NCBI GenBank assembly: GCA_964504665.1
Contig: CAZDEH010000024.1
Span: 1-15,016 of the forward strand
DNA: 15,016 nucleotides
DNA from: STC-54 sp964504665
Lineage (GTDB): Bacteria > Patescibacteriota > Microgenomatia > Daviesbacterales > UBA10151
Direction of reading: 5' to 3'
Numbering within the stretch: the first letter of the stretch is position 1; each line of letters starts with the position of its first letter. A model generated the notes under the pieces. That model searched no databases. It was not told the DNA's origin and saw only the letters and a list, made by a program, of their open reading frames with translations. Below, piece by piece: positions 6,567 to 13,809 of this stretch. Position numbers and translations under genes: made by a program.

Positions 6567-9500
6567 ATGGCAGCAATAGACCCCAATATCATCAGAGATG
6601 CTGGAAAATTAATTTCTTTATATCAAACAAATGTCCGTTTTCGCACAGCTTTTGATAAGATTGTCACAAGAAATATCAATGCTACATATCAAGGACGTCC
6701 TGTTAAACTCTATGTTGAAGTTTTAGCAAATATTAATTCGGGGTATAAACAGGATTATAACCAGGTCAGAAGGATAGCTTTACACGACAGCGAGAGAAAA
6801 GTTGGGGAACTATTTAAAAAAGTCGGACCACATGATTTTTTTCTGTTAGATAATGCAACGCGGGCAGCTGAACATGGCATAAATAATACTATTTACTCTC
6901 CCCAAGAGATAGATCAAATTAATCAAATTGAAACAGGAACAAAAAATCGCAAAGAAAAAAGAGAAACTTACGCCAAAAGAGAGGCTAATCGCCAACAATT
7001 AACTGAAACGCCGGAAACACCACCAACAGCTTCCCAAACTCTACAGCCTTTATCCACTCCCAGTCTCTCAGAGGCCAGGGGCTGGTCTGCAAGAATTGAA
7101 AAAGCCAGACAGTTTATTTCCAGCCCAAGGGAATACATTAGTAATTTCTTTCAAAAAGGAGCTACCAGCACTATTGAAAAAATTGGTGTTAGCACAGTTT
7201 CAGAAGGAGTGATAAAAACCGTTTCTACCAGAGCGGGAACAAGACTTGTTGCTGGAAAGGCAGCAGCAGTCAGCGCCGGTAAAATTGCTACTAAGTTAGG
7301 GGTTAATGCTGCTTTAAAGGTAGGGGCTGGTCTTTTAGTTAAATTGGGGTTCTCAGCCCTCACTGGAATTGCTACAGCAGGTGTGGGACTTCTTGTTGGG
7401 GTAGTCATCACCTTAGCAACTACCTTTGGAGACCAAACCAAAAAACTTTTTAAATATATTATGCTGATTGTACTTGCTATTTTTATGATTTTTTTTGTCT
7501 CCAGCAGCAATCAAAGAGGGATTAAGATGAACTCTCTCCTCCCACCATATTATGTTGCTGGTAATGTGGGAATTGGCACAACCAGTCCTCCAGTAATCCC
7601 ACCTGGTGGTGGATCATGTCCATCTGCAGCCGATATTGCTGCCAACCGATCCACTACTCCAGAAAACTGCCGTTACCTTAATCCCTCGATTAATATTTTC
7701 GGTGATCTAACTAAACAACAACTTGATACTTACATCCAAGTCTACCAAAAAGAAAGCGGAATGAGCTTGAAAGAATTTACCGATAAGGTAAATATTATTA
7801 CTGTTAAATCCCGCCAGGTTGGTTTAAACCCCATCATTTTTCTTGGTTATTGGAAATCTGAATCTCTATTTGGTGATGGTTTTGGATGTAAAAATACTCC
7901 CCTGAAATTTGAAGATCAACTTAATTGCGCGGTCGGCTTGTCTCCAGGTGGTTCCCGAGCAATACAATGCGCCGCTCCTAACAGTCCTTACCGGCAACAA
8001 GGATGTACAGACATCAAGAGTATTATCATGGCACATTCTGATATTTATGATAAGAGTCTTTTTAATTTTAATTATAATACTGCTAGTTACGATCCTGCTA
8101 AAGAACCAAATCCTATCACTACGTTTGATGCCATAGCTGAAGGCCACGGACCACGTTCACCTAATTTGTCTAAGGAAGAAGGTATAGTAAATAATAACTG
8201 CGTTCATACTTATAATATTTTACTGGAGGTTGCTAATTCAATTGGTGCTTGTATCCCTAAGACTCCAGGAGACTTAACTGCATGTACATTTACTAGAGCT
8301 GGAGAAAGTAAACCCTACCAGAGTAGTAAGCTTTTAAGTTATTTCCAGGAAATTTCTCAAAAAACTTCTGTTCCGGCATCATTGTTAGGAGCAATCACCC
8401 GCGTTGAGTCAACAATACCTAAAACAAATACTAATGGTCAAGGTCCTTATTCTCTTTCTGATTACTCTGATAGCGACATTGATTACATTAATAATTATAT
8501 TAACAACAGCTTTCCTAATATTATATTAACAACTGACAATTCAGCCAAAGAGATTGCCAAAATTGTATCTGAGAAAATTCCTGGAACAATAAAATCTGTT
8601 TGTCCAGTAAGTGATAATAATGCTTTGGGTTTAATGCAAATCCAACCTCCGGGAACTACTGGTCATGATTCTGCAGCAGTAAATAAAGGGGCGAAAAACA
8701 TTAACAAAACAGTAAATACTTTAACTCTCAAAGATTATTGCAGCATCCAGTCAAACCTTTCCATTGGAGCTGGATTTATTTTAGAAAAGCTTAACACTGA
8801 TAAATGGGATCCTAAATGGAGTGAAGATCGTGACTTTCTGAGAGAACTTGCTAGACGATATTACGGGGCTTTTACTTATACCCGTACTGAAGGTTGTCCG
8901 ACTGATATCTGTTATTATGGTGACGATCTTTACAATAGTATACAAAACTGTAAATCACCTACCCCTTCTATCACACCATATATACCTCCATCAGGCTGTA
9001 TAGCTGCCAAGAACGTAACTCCACCATTAAATGAATACGACTATCCTAGATATGCCAGTTATCAAGGAAAAGTTTGGCCAATGACTTGCGGACCAACCTC
9101 AGGTGCTATGGTCCTACAGTCAACTGGCGTCAATGCCTCAATTGCCGATATAACAAACCAATGGGAAGCAGACGGAGCTTGGTCTGGATCGGTAGGTTTT
9201 TATGCTACAGTTATTCCCAGTTCCATTAACAAAAGATACCCAGATAGTCTACGTGCTGAATATAAAACTATTAAAACTGTTAATCAATTAAAAGTTTTTC
9301 TACAGGATAGCCAAAATCCAATTATGATTAGCGTTTATTACGAAAACGATGCTACTAAATTAGGCTTAGATAAAATACAAACAGCCGGAGTAAAAGGGAC
9401 TACTCCTGGGGGAATTGCCCTTACAAATAGTGGTGTGGGACATATGATAGTAGTGTATCAAGCCTGTGACGACCGGGTATATATAAATGACCCAATTTTT

Positions 9501-9593
9501 GGCGAACAATATAGCGTACCAAACTCTCAATTTAATCAAGCTATTTCTTTTAGCACTAGAGGGGAAGCTGTTGTTGTTTATTTGAAAAAGTGA
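6567..9593 (+). CDS. Membrane-anchored cell-wall enzyme: tandem lysozyme-like regions plus C39-type cysteine peptidase
   Basis: This 1008-residue modular protein probably opens peptidoglycan for the secretion apparatus (VirB1-like role). Residues 1-250 are charged and predicted cytoplasmic. Two hydrophobic segments follow at ~252-285 and ~298-315, then an exported region of about 690 residues. That region contains a lysozyme-like segment with candidate acid E432 (YWKSESLFG, ~375-560). A second segment is more typical of lytic transglycosylases, with E614 in TRVES and ALGLMQI at 686-692. The C-terminal domain (~830-1008) is of C39 peptidase type, with TCGPTS (C841), GHMIVVY (H959) and INDP (D975) as the likely catalytic set. 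All 17 cysteines lie after the membrane segments, suggesting disulfides outside the cell. AGGAG (6551-6555) precedes the ATG by 11 nt, and the gene follows virB4 by 3 nt. Domain limits are approximate. Confidence 0.88.
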   Translation: MAAIDPNIIRDAGKLISLYQTNVRFRTAFDKIVTRNINATYQGRPVKLYVEVLANINSGYKQDYNQVRRIALHDSERKVGELFKKVGPHDFFLLDNATRAAEHGINNTIYSPQEIDQINQIETGTKNRKEKRETYAKREANRQQLTETPETPPTASQTLQPLSTPSLSEARGWSARIEKARQFISSPREYISNFFQKGATSTIEKIGVSTVSEGVIKTVSTRAGTRLVAGKAAAVSAGKIATKLGVNAALKVGAGLLVKLGFSALTGIATAGVGLLVGVVITLATTFGDQTKKLFKYIMLIVLAIFMIFFVSSSNQRGIKMNSLLPPYYVAGNVGIGTTSPPVIPPGGGSCPSAADIAANRSTTPENCRYLNPSINIFGDLTKQQLDTYIQVYQKESGMSLKEFTDKVNIITVKSRQVGLNPIIFLGYWKSESLFGDGFGCKNTPLKFEDQLNCAVGLSPGGSRAIQCAAPNSPYRQQGCTDIKSIIMAHSDIYDKSLFNFNYNTASYDPAKEPNPITTFDAIAEGHGPRSPNLSKEEGIVNNNCVHTYNILLEVANSIGACIPKTPGDLTACTFTRAGESKPYQSSKLLSYFQEISQKTSVPASLLGAITRVESTIPKTNTNGQGPYSLSDYSDSDIDYINNYINNSFPNIILTTDNSAKEIAKIVSEKIPGTIKSVCPVSDNNALGLMQIQPPGTTGHDSAAVNKGAKNINKTVNTLTLKDYCSIQSNLSIGAGFILEKLNTDKWDPKWSEDRDFLRELARRYYGAFTYTRTEGCPTDICYYGDDLYNSIQNCKSPTPSITPYIPPSGCIAAKNVTPPLNEYDYPRYASYQGKVWPMTCGPTSGAMVLQSTGVNASIADITNQWEADGAWSGSVGFYATVIPSSINKRYPDSLRAEYKTIKTVNQLKVFLQDSQNPIMISVYYENDATKLGLDKIQTAGVKGTTPGGIALTNSGVGHMIVVYQACDDRVYINDPIFGEQYSVPNSQFNQAISFSTRGEAVVVYLKK

Positions 9594-9622
9594 AATCTTT
9601 TTGATGTAAAATAATTATTAAT

Positions 9623-10060
9623 ATGGCTAAAAATACGAAAATCTTAATTATAGTAATATCACTTTGTTTACTGTCCATTCTTATTTTATTTTTTACCTTA
9701 ATTCGAAGACAGCCTGAAAATAAACCTGAACCTATAAAGATCTTCAGTTTAACACCAACACCAATTATGGTTCCCAGTTTAACACCAACCGCTACTTCTG
9801 AAATAAAAACTCCTTCTTTTTCCGAAGAACCTGAGCTATTTAAAAAACAGATTGCAGCCCAACCAGCCATAACAAGTCTTATTCCTATTTTACCCTTCAA
9901 AGGTCAATATTTCACCCTGGATTACAGCTTACACGACTTCTTATTCGTTTTAAAATTAAATCCCAATAACAGCAAAGCCGGTATGGAGGAATTTGAACAA
10001 TTCTTAAAACAGTATAATATAGAAGATTCTTCATTATTTACAAATTTAGTAATCCTATGA
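9623..10060 (+). CDS. Small membrane-anchored protein of the secretion operon
   Basis: This 145-residue protein starts with a Lys-rich N-terminus and one strong hydrophobic helix (~6-27), which could be a membrane anchor or uncleaved signal. A Pro/Thr/Ser-rich linker (~30-70) follows, then a ~70-residue folded-looking segment ending EFEQFLKQYNIEDSSLF. No cysteines or catalytic motifs stand out after the anchor, and I do not recognise the family. The ATG lacks a Shine-Dalgarno. A TAAAAT box at 9607-9612 lies just upstream with a loose TTGAAA at 9582-9587 (19-bp spacing), so a local promoter is possible. It lies 29 nt after the wall-enzyme gene and overlaps the next gene by ATGA, so it is probably part of the same envelope system. 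Confidence 0.8.
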   Translation: MAKNTKILIIVISLCLLSILILFFTLIRRQPENKPEPIKIFSLTPTPIMVPSLTPTATSEIKTPSFSEEPELFKKQIAAQPAITSLIPILPFKGQYFTLDYSLHDFLFVLKLNPNNSKAGMEEFEQFLKQYNIEDSSLFTNLVIL

Positions 10061-10515
10061 ATAATTTAACTTTTAAACAAAAAATTATGATTGTGATCGG
10101 AATAATTGGGGCAATTCTGATCCTGATTTTTCAAAGAGGACTTTATAGTACACCCACAGCTAGTGTAGAAAAACTGCCCCAAATCCAAACAGAGACTGAT
10201 AAAATTGAACTTGTTTCAACTAACCCTTCTCCTTTAGAAGAAGCCATACTTTGGGCCATGCAACCAATTGAGCTGACTTTTAACACACCTCTGGTTAACG
10301 CACCGGAGTTTAAACATAGAATTGAACCAAAACCTGAATATAGGGTAGAACTTTCAGATGATAAAAAAACAGTCAGGATAATCCCCACCAAACCACTTCA
10401 ACTGGGTTTAAGCTTTACTCTCTCTGTTCAGTCAGACGCTAAGTTTGATGGAAATAAAACACTTGGAAGAGATTACACTTTTCATTTCAGAACAATTGAG
10501 TATAAGGGGGTATAG
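10057..10515 (+). CDS. Membrane-anchored protein with Big_5-type Ig-like domain
   Basis: This 152-residue protein has an N-terminal membrane helix (~9-26), a short linker and a C-terminal beta domain (~68-149). The order IELTFNTPL, YRVELSDDKKTVRIIPTKPL, YTFHFRT is characteristic of bacterial Ig-like Big_5 (SbsA-type) domains, which form extracellular beta-sandwiches. Orientation would place the domain outside the membrane. The ATG overlaps the previous stop as ATGA, so the two small proteins are translationally coupled and may act together, perhaps as structural or adhesive parts of the secretion apparatus. It is the last gene of the operon and ends 17 bp from the convergent dnaN stop, with no clear terminator in between. 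Confidence 0.82.
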   Translation: MNNLTFKQKIMIVIGIIGAILILIFQRGLYSTPTASVEKLPQIQTETDKIELVSTNPSPLEEAILWAMQPIELTFNTPLVNAPEFKHRIEPKPEYRVELSDDKKTVRIIPTKPLQLGLSFTLSVQSDAKFDGNKTLGRDYTFHFRTIEYKGV

Positions 10516-10532
10516 GGAAGTCTTAAGGGTGT

Positions 10533-11654
10533 TTAACTAAGGTTCACCGGCATCACAATATATTCTAAACCTTCTTCTCCCACCGGTTTAAAGATGGCAG
10601 CTGACAAAGCTCCGGAAAATTCGATTATAACCTGAGACGCGCTAAAAGCAGATAATCCATCAATTAGGTACTTAGTATTAAAAGCTATCTGAACTTCTTC
10701 TCCTTCAGATTCAATACTCACTTCTTTTTTCTGGCTTCCAAGCTCTTTTGTTTCTGATGTCAATATTAATGTTGACATTCCTCCTGCTCCGAAGGCAGGT
10801 AAATTTTGCAATTTTACAGTATTTGCTTCTCCTCTGGCAAATACTGAAGCTAATTTCACCGCTTTCAGAAGTTCATTCCTGTCAACAACAATCCTGGCTT
10901 TAACCTCAGCAGGAATAATTTTTTCCCAAGCCGGAAACGTTCCTTCTATTAGACGGGAAGAGATCTCCGTATTGCCAAAAGAAAAAACAACCTGATTCTG
11001 ATCATCTGAAATAGCAATTTGTATTTTATCGCACTGACTTTCGCTAATCAGCCTCATAACTTCTTCAAAAGTTTTTCTCGGAACTAATGCTTTAAAGTCT
11101 GCCTCATCTGTGGTTACTACACTATTGTGAGCAAGCCTATATCCATCTGTTGCTACAAGTTGTAATTTTTTATTTTTAATTTCAGTTAAAATACCTGTCA
11201 AAATTGGTCTACCTTCATCCACTGCCGCCGAAAAAGTTACTCCAGAAAGAGCTTTGGCTAAAACCTGAGGATCGATTGAGGCGGTTTGTTTACCGGATAA
11301 AGGAATATTTGGAAATTCAGTAGCACTGATACCGTTTAAAGACGCCGAAAAGGTTGGGGTAGTAATTTCTATAGCCTCGTTGTTCCCGTTTATTTCAATT
11401 TGTTCGCCGGATAAGTTGGTAATGACATCCACAAGCGTCTTCGCAGGAATAGTCACCTCTCCTTCCTCGAAAACCTTAGCTTTGACTGATTTTACCACTC
11501 CAACTTCTAAATTTGTAGCTGAAAGTGTAATCTTATCTAAACCTGCTTGAATTAAAATATTTCCCAACACAGGAAGTTGAGACCTGATGCCAACAGACCT
11601 TGAAACAGAGGTCAGAATTTGTATTAAATCTTGCTGTAATATAGAAAATTTCAT
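10533..11654 (-). CDS. dnaN: DNA polymerase III beta subunit (sliding clamp)
   Basis: This is the replicative sliding clamp, which forms a ring around DNA and tethers the polymerase. The length of 373 residues is normal for the family and allows the three repeated clamp domains (~1-120, 125-245, 250-373). Recognisable features are the start MKFSILQQDLIQILTSVSR, the ATDGYRLAHNS motif in domain 2, FPAWEKIIP, and the C-terminal EYIVMPVNLS, equivalent to the YLIMP end of other clamps. The ATG at 11654 follows AAGGAGGAG closely and directly abuts the stop of the upstream nuclease gene (TGA then ATG), so the two are co-transcribed and probably translationally coupled. It follows dnaA and the origin region in the usual dnaA-oriC-dnaN order, apart from the inserted nuclease gene. 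Confidence 0.97.
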   Translation of the reverse strand: MKFSILQQDLIQILTSVSRSVGIRSQLPVLGNILIQAGLDKITLSATNLEVGVVKSVKAKVFEEGEVTIPAKTLVDVITNLSGEQIEINGNNEAIEITTPTFSASLNGISATEFPNIPLSGKQTASIDPQVLAKALSGVTFSAAVDEGRPILTGILTEIKNKKLQLVATDGYRLAHNSVVTTDEADFKALVPRKTFEEVMRLISESQCDKIQIAISDDQNQVVFSFGNTEISSRLIEGTFPAWEKIIPAEVKARIVVDRNELLKAVKLASVFARGEANTVKLQNLPAFGAGGMSTLILTSETKELGSQKKEVSIESEGEEVQIAFNTKYLIDGLSAFSASQVIIEFSGALSAAIFKPVGEEGLEYIVMPVNLS

Positions 11655-12119
11655 TCACTCCTCCTTGTGGACAGAAATATATTTATGAACATCCTCATCT
11701 GTAACTTTAATTAGTCTAAAATGAACGCGCCCAGTAGCTACTAGGTTTTTAATGTGTTTTTCCTCATCTGTCAAGGTAGCAAAGTTACCTGATTTTACCT
11801 CAATAAAATCAATCCGGTCATTATTTTTAATACCGATAAAATCAATCGGCCATCCTAAAGGCACAATCCGGTCATAGTCATACCGCAACTCTGCATAGGT
11901 TAATAGCTCTGCCACTTTTCCTTTTTGCGGATTAATTGATCCTTGGATGGTTTGTAGTACCCTCGCAGGAAGATCAGCTACTTGTTTATAGAGCGAGATT
12001 AGATCTGTTGGAATTTCCTGGGGGGTAGGTCTTGAATGTAATCTTCCAAAGAGATATGCAACGATGAGTGCAAGTGTTCCGACTATAAAATAAATTATGT
12101 TTTGATCCATCTTATCCAC
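11655..12119 (-). CDS. Membrane-anchored Holliday-junction-resolvase-like endonuclease
   Basis: This 154-residue protein has an N-terminal hydrophobic helix (~8-25), a short linker and a nuclease domain from about residue 60. The motif set KGKVAE (E71), PIDFIG (D93) and FIEVKSG (E107, K109) is the E...D...ExK active site of the archaeal Hjc-like and restriction-endonuclease-like fold. The following LTDEEKHIKNLVATGRVHFRLI is typical of the family annotated as endonuclease related to archaeal Holliday junction resolvase (PF10107). All expected catalytic residues are present. It would act on branched or damaged DNA at the membrane. The start is GTG 12119 (AAGGA four nt upstream) or the in-frame ATG at 12110, giving 154 or 151 residues. 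A DnaA-box-like 9-mer overlaps the start. It is transcribed with dnaN. Confidence 0.85.
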   Translation of the reverse strand: MDKMDQNIIYFIVGTLALIVAYLFGRLHSRPTPQEIPTDLISLYKQVADLPARVLQTIQGSINPQKGKVAELLTYAELRYDYDRIVPLGWPIDFIGIKNNDRIDFIEVKSGNFATLTDEEKHIKNLVATGRVHFRLIKVTDEDVHKYISVHKEE

Positions 12120-12219
12120 TTCTTCCTTAGTTCTAATTCCTAATTACTTATATAGTACGTAGTATTACTAGATTCTGTTAATATGTGCATAAACACCCTT
12201 CAGCTAAATGTAAATAGTT

Positions 12220-12228
12220 TGTGGATAA
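12220..12228 (-). promoter_or_regulatory. Isolated perfect DnaA box in oriC region
   Basis: A perfect TTATCCACA on the minus strand (plus-strand TGTGGATAA), about 100 bp from the three-box cluster and in the same orientation. Confidence 0.65.
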
Positions 12229-12325
12229 GGTAATAAACGGTTTTTAGCCGCCACAAGCTATAAACAATAAATCGTAAGCCTTTCAACTTTCGTTTATCTT
12301 TCGTGTGTAAAAAGTATATCATAAT

Positions 12326-12367
12326 TGTGGATAATTTAGTGGATAACTTATATCGTTTTGGGGATAA
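12326..12367 (-). promoter_or_regulatory. Cluster of three DnaA boxes
   Basis: Three same-oriented DnaA boxes lie on the minus strand: TTATCCCCA (12367-12359, one mismatch), TTATCCACT (12346-12338, one mismatch) and TTATCCACA (12334-12326, perfect). Their starts are 21 and 12 bp apart. AT-rich DNA follows directly on the side toward dnaN, a common arrangement for DnaA-driven strand opening. Confidence 0.7.
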
Positions 12368-12381
12368 CCCAATAAAACCTT

Positions 12382-13707
12382 TTATCCCACCAAGGCTTGT
12401 TTTAACTCCACCAATACCCTTTGAATCTCTCTGTCCCTAATTTGAGCAACTCTAATTTTTTCCACCCCGTGTAATATAGTAGTGTGGTCGCGACCTCCCA
12501 GTAAATAGCCTATTCTCTCATAAGGGATTTTACATTCCTCATAAAGTAAATACATGGCAAGTTGTCTTGGTAAAACCAATTCTTTATTTCTTCTGGGACC
12601 AGTCATATCAGTCATTTTGACATTAAAATAACGGTTAACTTCAGAAAAAACTCTTTTATGATCAGGTTTGACTGAATTTGCTTGAGGTTTACCAAAATAC
12701 CCACGGATAAAATCAATAGTTAGGGGTTGTTTAGTCAAGGTTGAAACCTGAATAATCTGAATTAATTTTCCTTCCAGCTCTCTGGCGTTTGTTTCTACCA
12801 GCCCGGCAATTAAAGTCAGAGACTCTTCCGGAATATTTTCTCCCCTCTCCTGACACTTCGCTCGGAGTATCGCTACTCTGGTGTCAAAATCCGGCAGCTG
12901 GATATCCACCATTAGCCCTCCTTGAAAACGGGAGGCTAATCTCCCTTCCAGTTTTTGAATATCATTTGGGGGTCTGTCTGAAGTTAAAATAATTTGGGTA
13001 TTTTTAGCCTGCAATTCATTAAAAGTATGGAAAAATTCTTCTTGAGTGGAATCACGCCCGGAAATAAACTGTACATCATCAACAAGGAGTAATCCGCAAT
13101 TACGGTATCTTGCTCTAAAATCCCCAGTTCTTTTAGTCTGAATACTTTGGATAAAGTCGTTCATAAATTTTTCTGATGAACAATAAATAATTTTTAGATG
13201 AGGGTTCTTTTTTATTAGGGCATTGCCTATTCCGTGCATTAAATGGGTTTTACCTACTCCTGTTCCCCCGTAGATAAAAAGGGGGTTGTAAGACGTACCC
13301 GGATTGGCAATAACAGCCTGGGCCGCAGCATAGGCTAGGTTGTTTGATAAACCCACCATAAAATTTTCTACTGTGTATTTAGGATTTAATCCGGTGGAAG
13401 ATGGATTTGGAATGGGGCTATTAAATTCCATCTCGACCCCTCTTTCTTCACCACCTTTATAATCTAGAGAAGGGTCAACTTTTAAATCTATGGTAAAAGT
13501 TTGACCAAAAACTTCCTCTACAGCAGAATGAATAAGTGGTAAATATTTTGTAACTAAAGATTCTTTTACAAAAGATGAAGGAGCAAGAATAACCAGTAAA
13601 TTATTTTCTGCACTTTCCAGTTTAGTTTTAGAAAACCAGGTTTGGTAGTTTGCCAGAGTAACCTGATTTTTAAGAATTTTTAGAGTTTTAGACCACTGCT
13701 TTTCCAT
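12382..13707 (-). CDS. dnaA: Chromosomal replication initiator DnaA
   Basis: This AAA+ initiator binds DnaA boxes and melts the origin. At 441 residues it is full length. The N-terminal domain I (~1-75; WSKTLKILKNQVTLANYQTWF) is followed by a short variable linker (~76-107). The AAA+ core has Walker A GGTGVGKTH (147-155), Walker B LLLVDD (206-211) and the GRLASRF sensor/arginine region (255-261). The C-terminal DNA-binding domain carries the signature GGRDHTTILHGVEKI (404-418). The ATG at 13707 has no Shine-Dalgarno; an AT-rich TATTAT sits only 5 nt upstream. A perfect DnaA box lies 64 nt upstream of the start, overlapping a candidate promoter, which suggests autoregulation. It is convergent with nothing nearby and reads toward the origin region. 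Confidence 0.98.
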   Translation of the reverse strand: MEKQWSKTLKILKNQVTLANYQTWFSKTKLESAENNLLVILAPSSFVKESLVTKYLPLIHSAVEEVFGQTFTIDLKVDPSLDYKGGEERGVEMEFNSPIPNPSSTGLNPKYTVENFMVGLSNNLAYAAAQAVIANPGTSYNPLFIYGGTGVGKTHLMHGIGNALIKKNPHLKIIYCSSEKFMNDFIQSIQTKRTGDFRARYRNCGLLLVDDVQFISGRDSTQEEFFHTFNELQAKNTQIILTSDRPPNDIQKLEGRLASRFQGGLMVDIQLPDFDTRVAILRAKCQERGENIPEESLTLIAGLVETNARELEGKLIQIIQVSTLTKQPLTIDFIRGYFGKPQANSVKPDHKRVFSEVNRYFNVKMTDMTGPRRNKELVLPRQLAMYLLYEECKIPYERIGYLLGGRDHTTILHGVEKIRVAQIRDREIQRVLVELKQALVG

Positions 13708-13755
13708 AATTTATAATATTGATAAATAAGAGGGGCAGATTAATCGACTGGAGCT

Positions 13756-13784
13756 ATCATAGTGAAAAAGTTATCCACAGAAAA
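13756..13784 (-). promoter_or_regulatory. Candidate dnaA promoter overlapping a DnaA box
   Basis: On the minus strand a TATGAT -10 (13761-13756, 5 of 6) lies 17 bp from a weak -35 TTTTCT-like hexamer (about 13784-13779). A perfect DnaA box (plus-strand TTATCCACA, 13771-13779) falls in the spacer. DnaA bound there would block RNA polymerase, the usual autorepression arrangement. The weak -35 limits confidence. Confidence 0.4.
13771..13779 (+). promoter_or_regulatory. DnaA box upstream of dnaA
   Basis: A perfect TTATCCACA on the plus strand, in the 102-bp gap between the methyltransferase stop and the dnaA start. It is oriented opposite to the boxes downstream of dnaA. Confidence 0.7.
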
Positions 13785-13809
13785 GATACCTAAAAGGTGA
13801 CGAAATAGA

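Larger units (their letters stand above)
12120..12381. other. Probable origin of replication (oriC) region
   Basis: This 262-bp AT-rich gap downstream of dnaA and upstream of the nuclease-dnaN pair contains DnaA boxes. There are perfect copies of the 9-mer TTATCCACA (minus strand) at 12220-12228 and 12326-12334, and one-mismatch copies at 12338-12346 and 12359-12367. A further TTATCCACT (plus strand) at 12112-12120 overlaps the nuclease start. AT-rich stretches at 12310-12325 and 12121-12180 could serve as unwinding elements. A perfect TAGTA-T-TACTA palindrome lies at 12160-12170. I see no clear promoter or terminator. Position and box content fit the canonical bacterial dnaA-dnaN origin. Replication initiation itself is inferred. 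Confidence 0.75.

Noticed and set aside
7151..7510. Minus-strand open frame of 119 codons opposite the large wall enzyme
   Set aside because: It mirrors the Ala/Gly/Val-rich membrane region of the real gene, and such composition gives long antisense frames by chance.
12230..12260. Possible dnaA terminator hairpin (ACGG...GCCG)
   Set aside because: Only a 3-4 bp stem and no following T-run on the minus strand.
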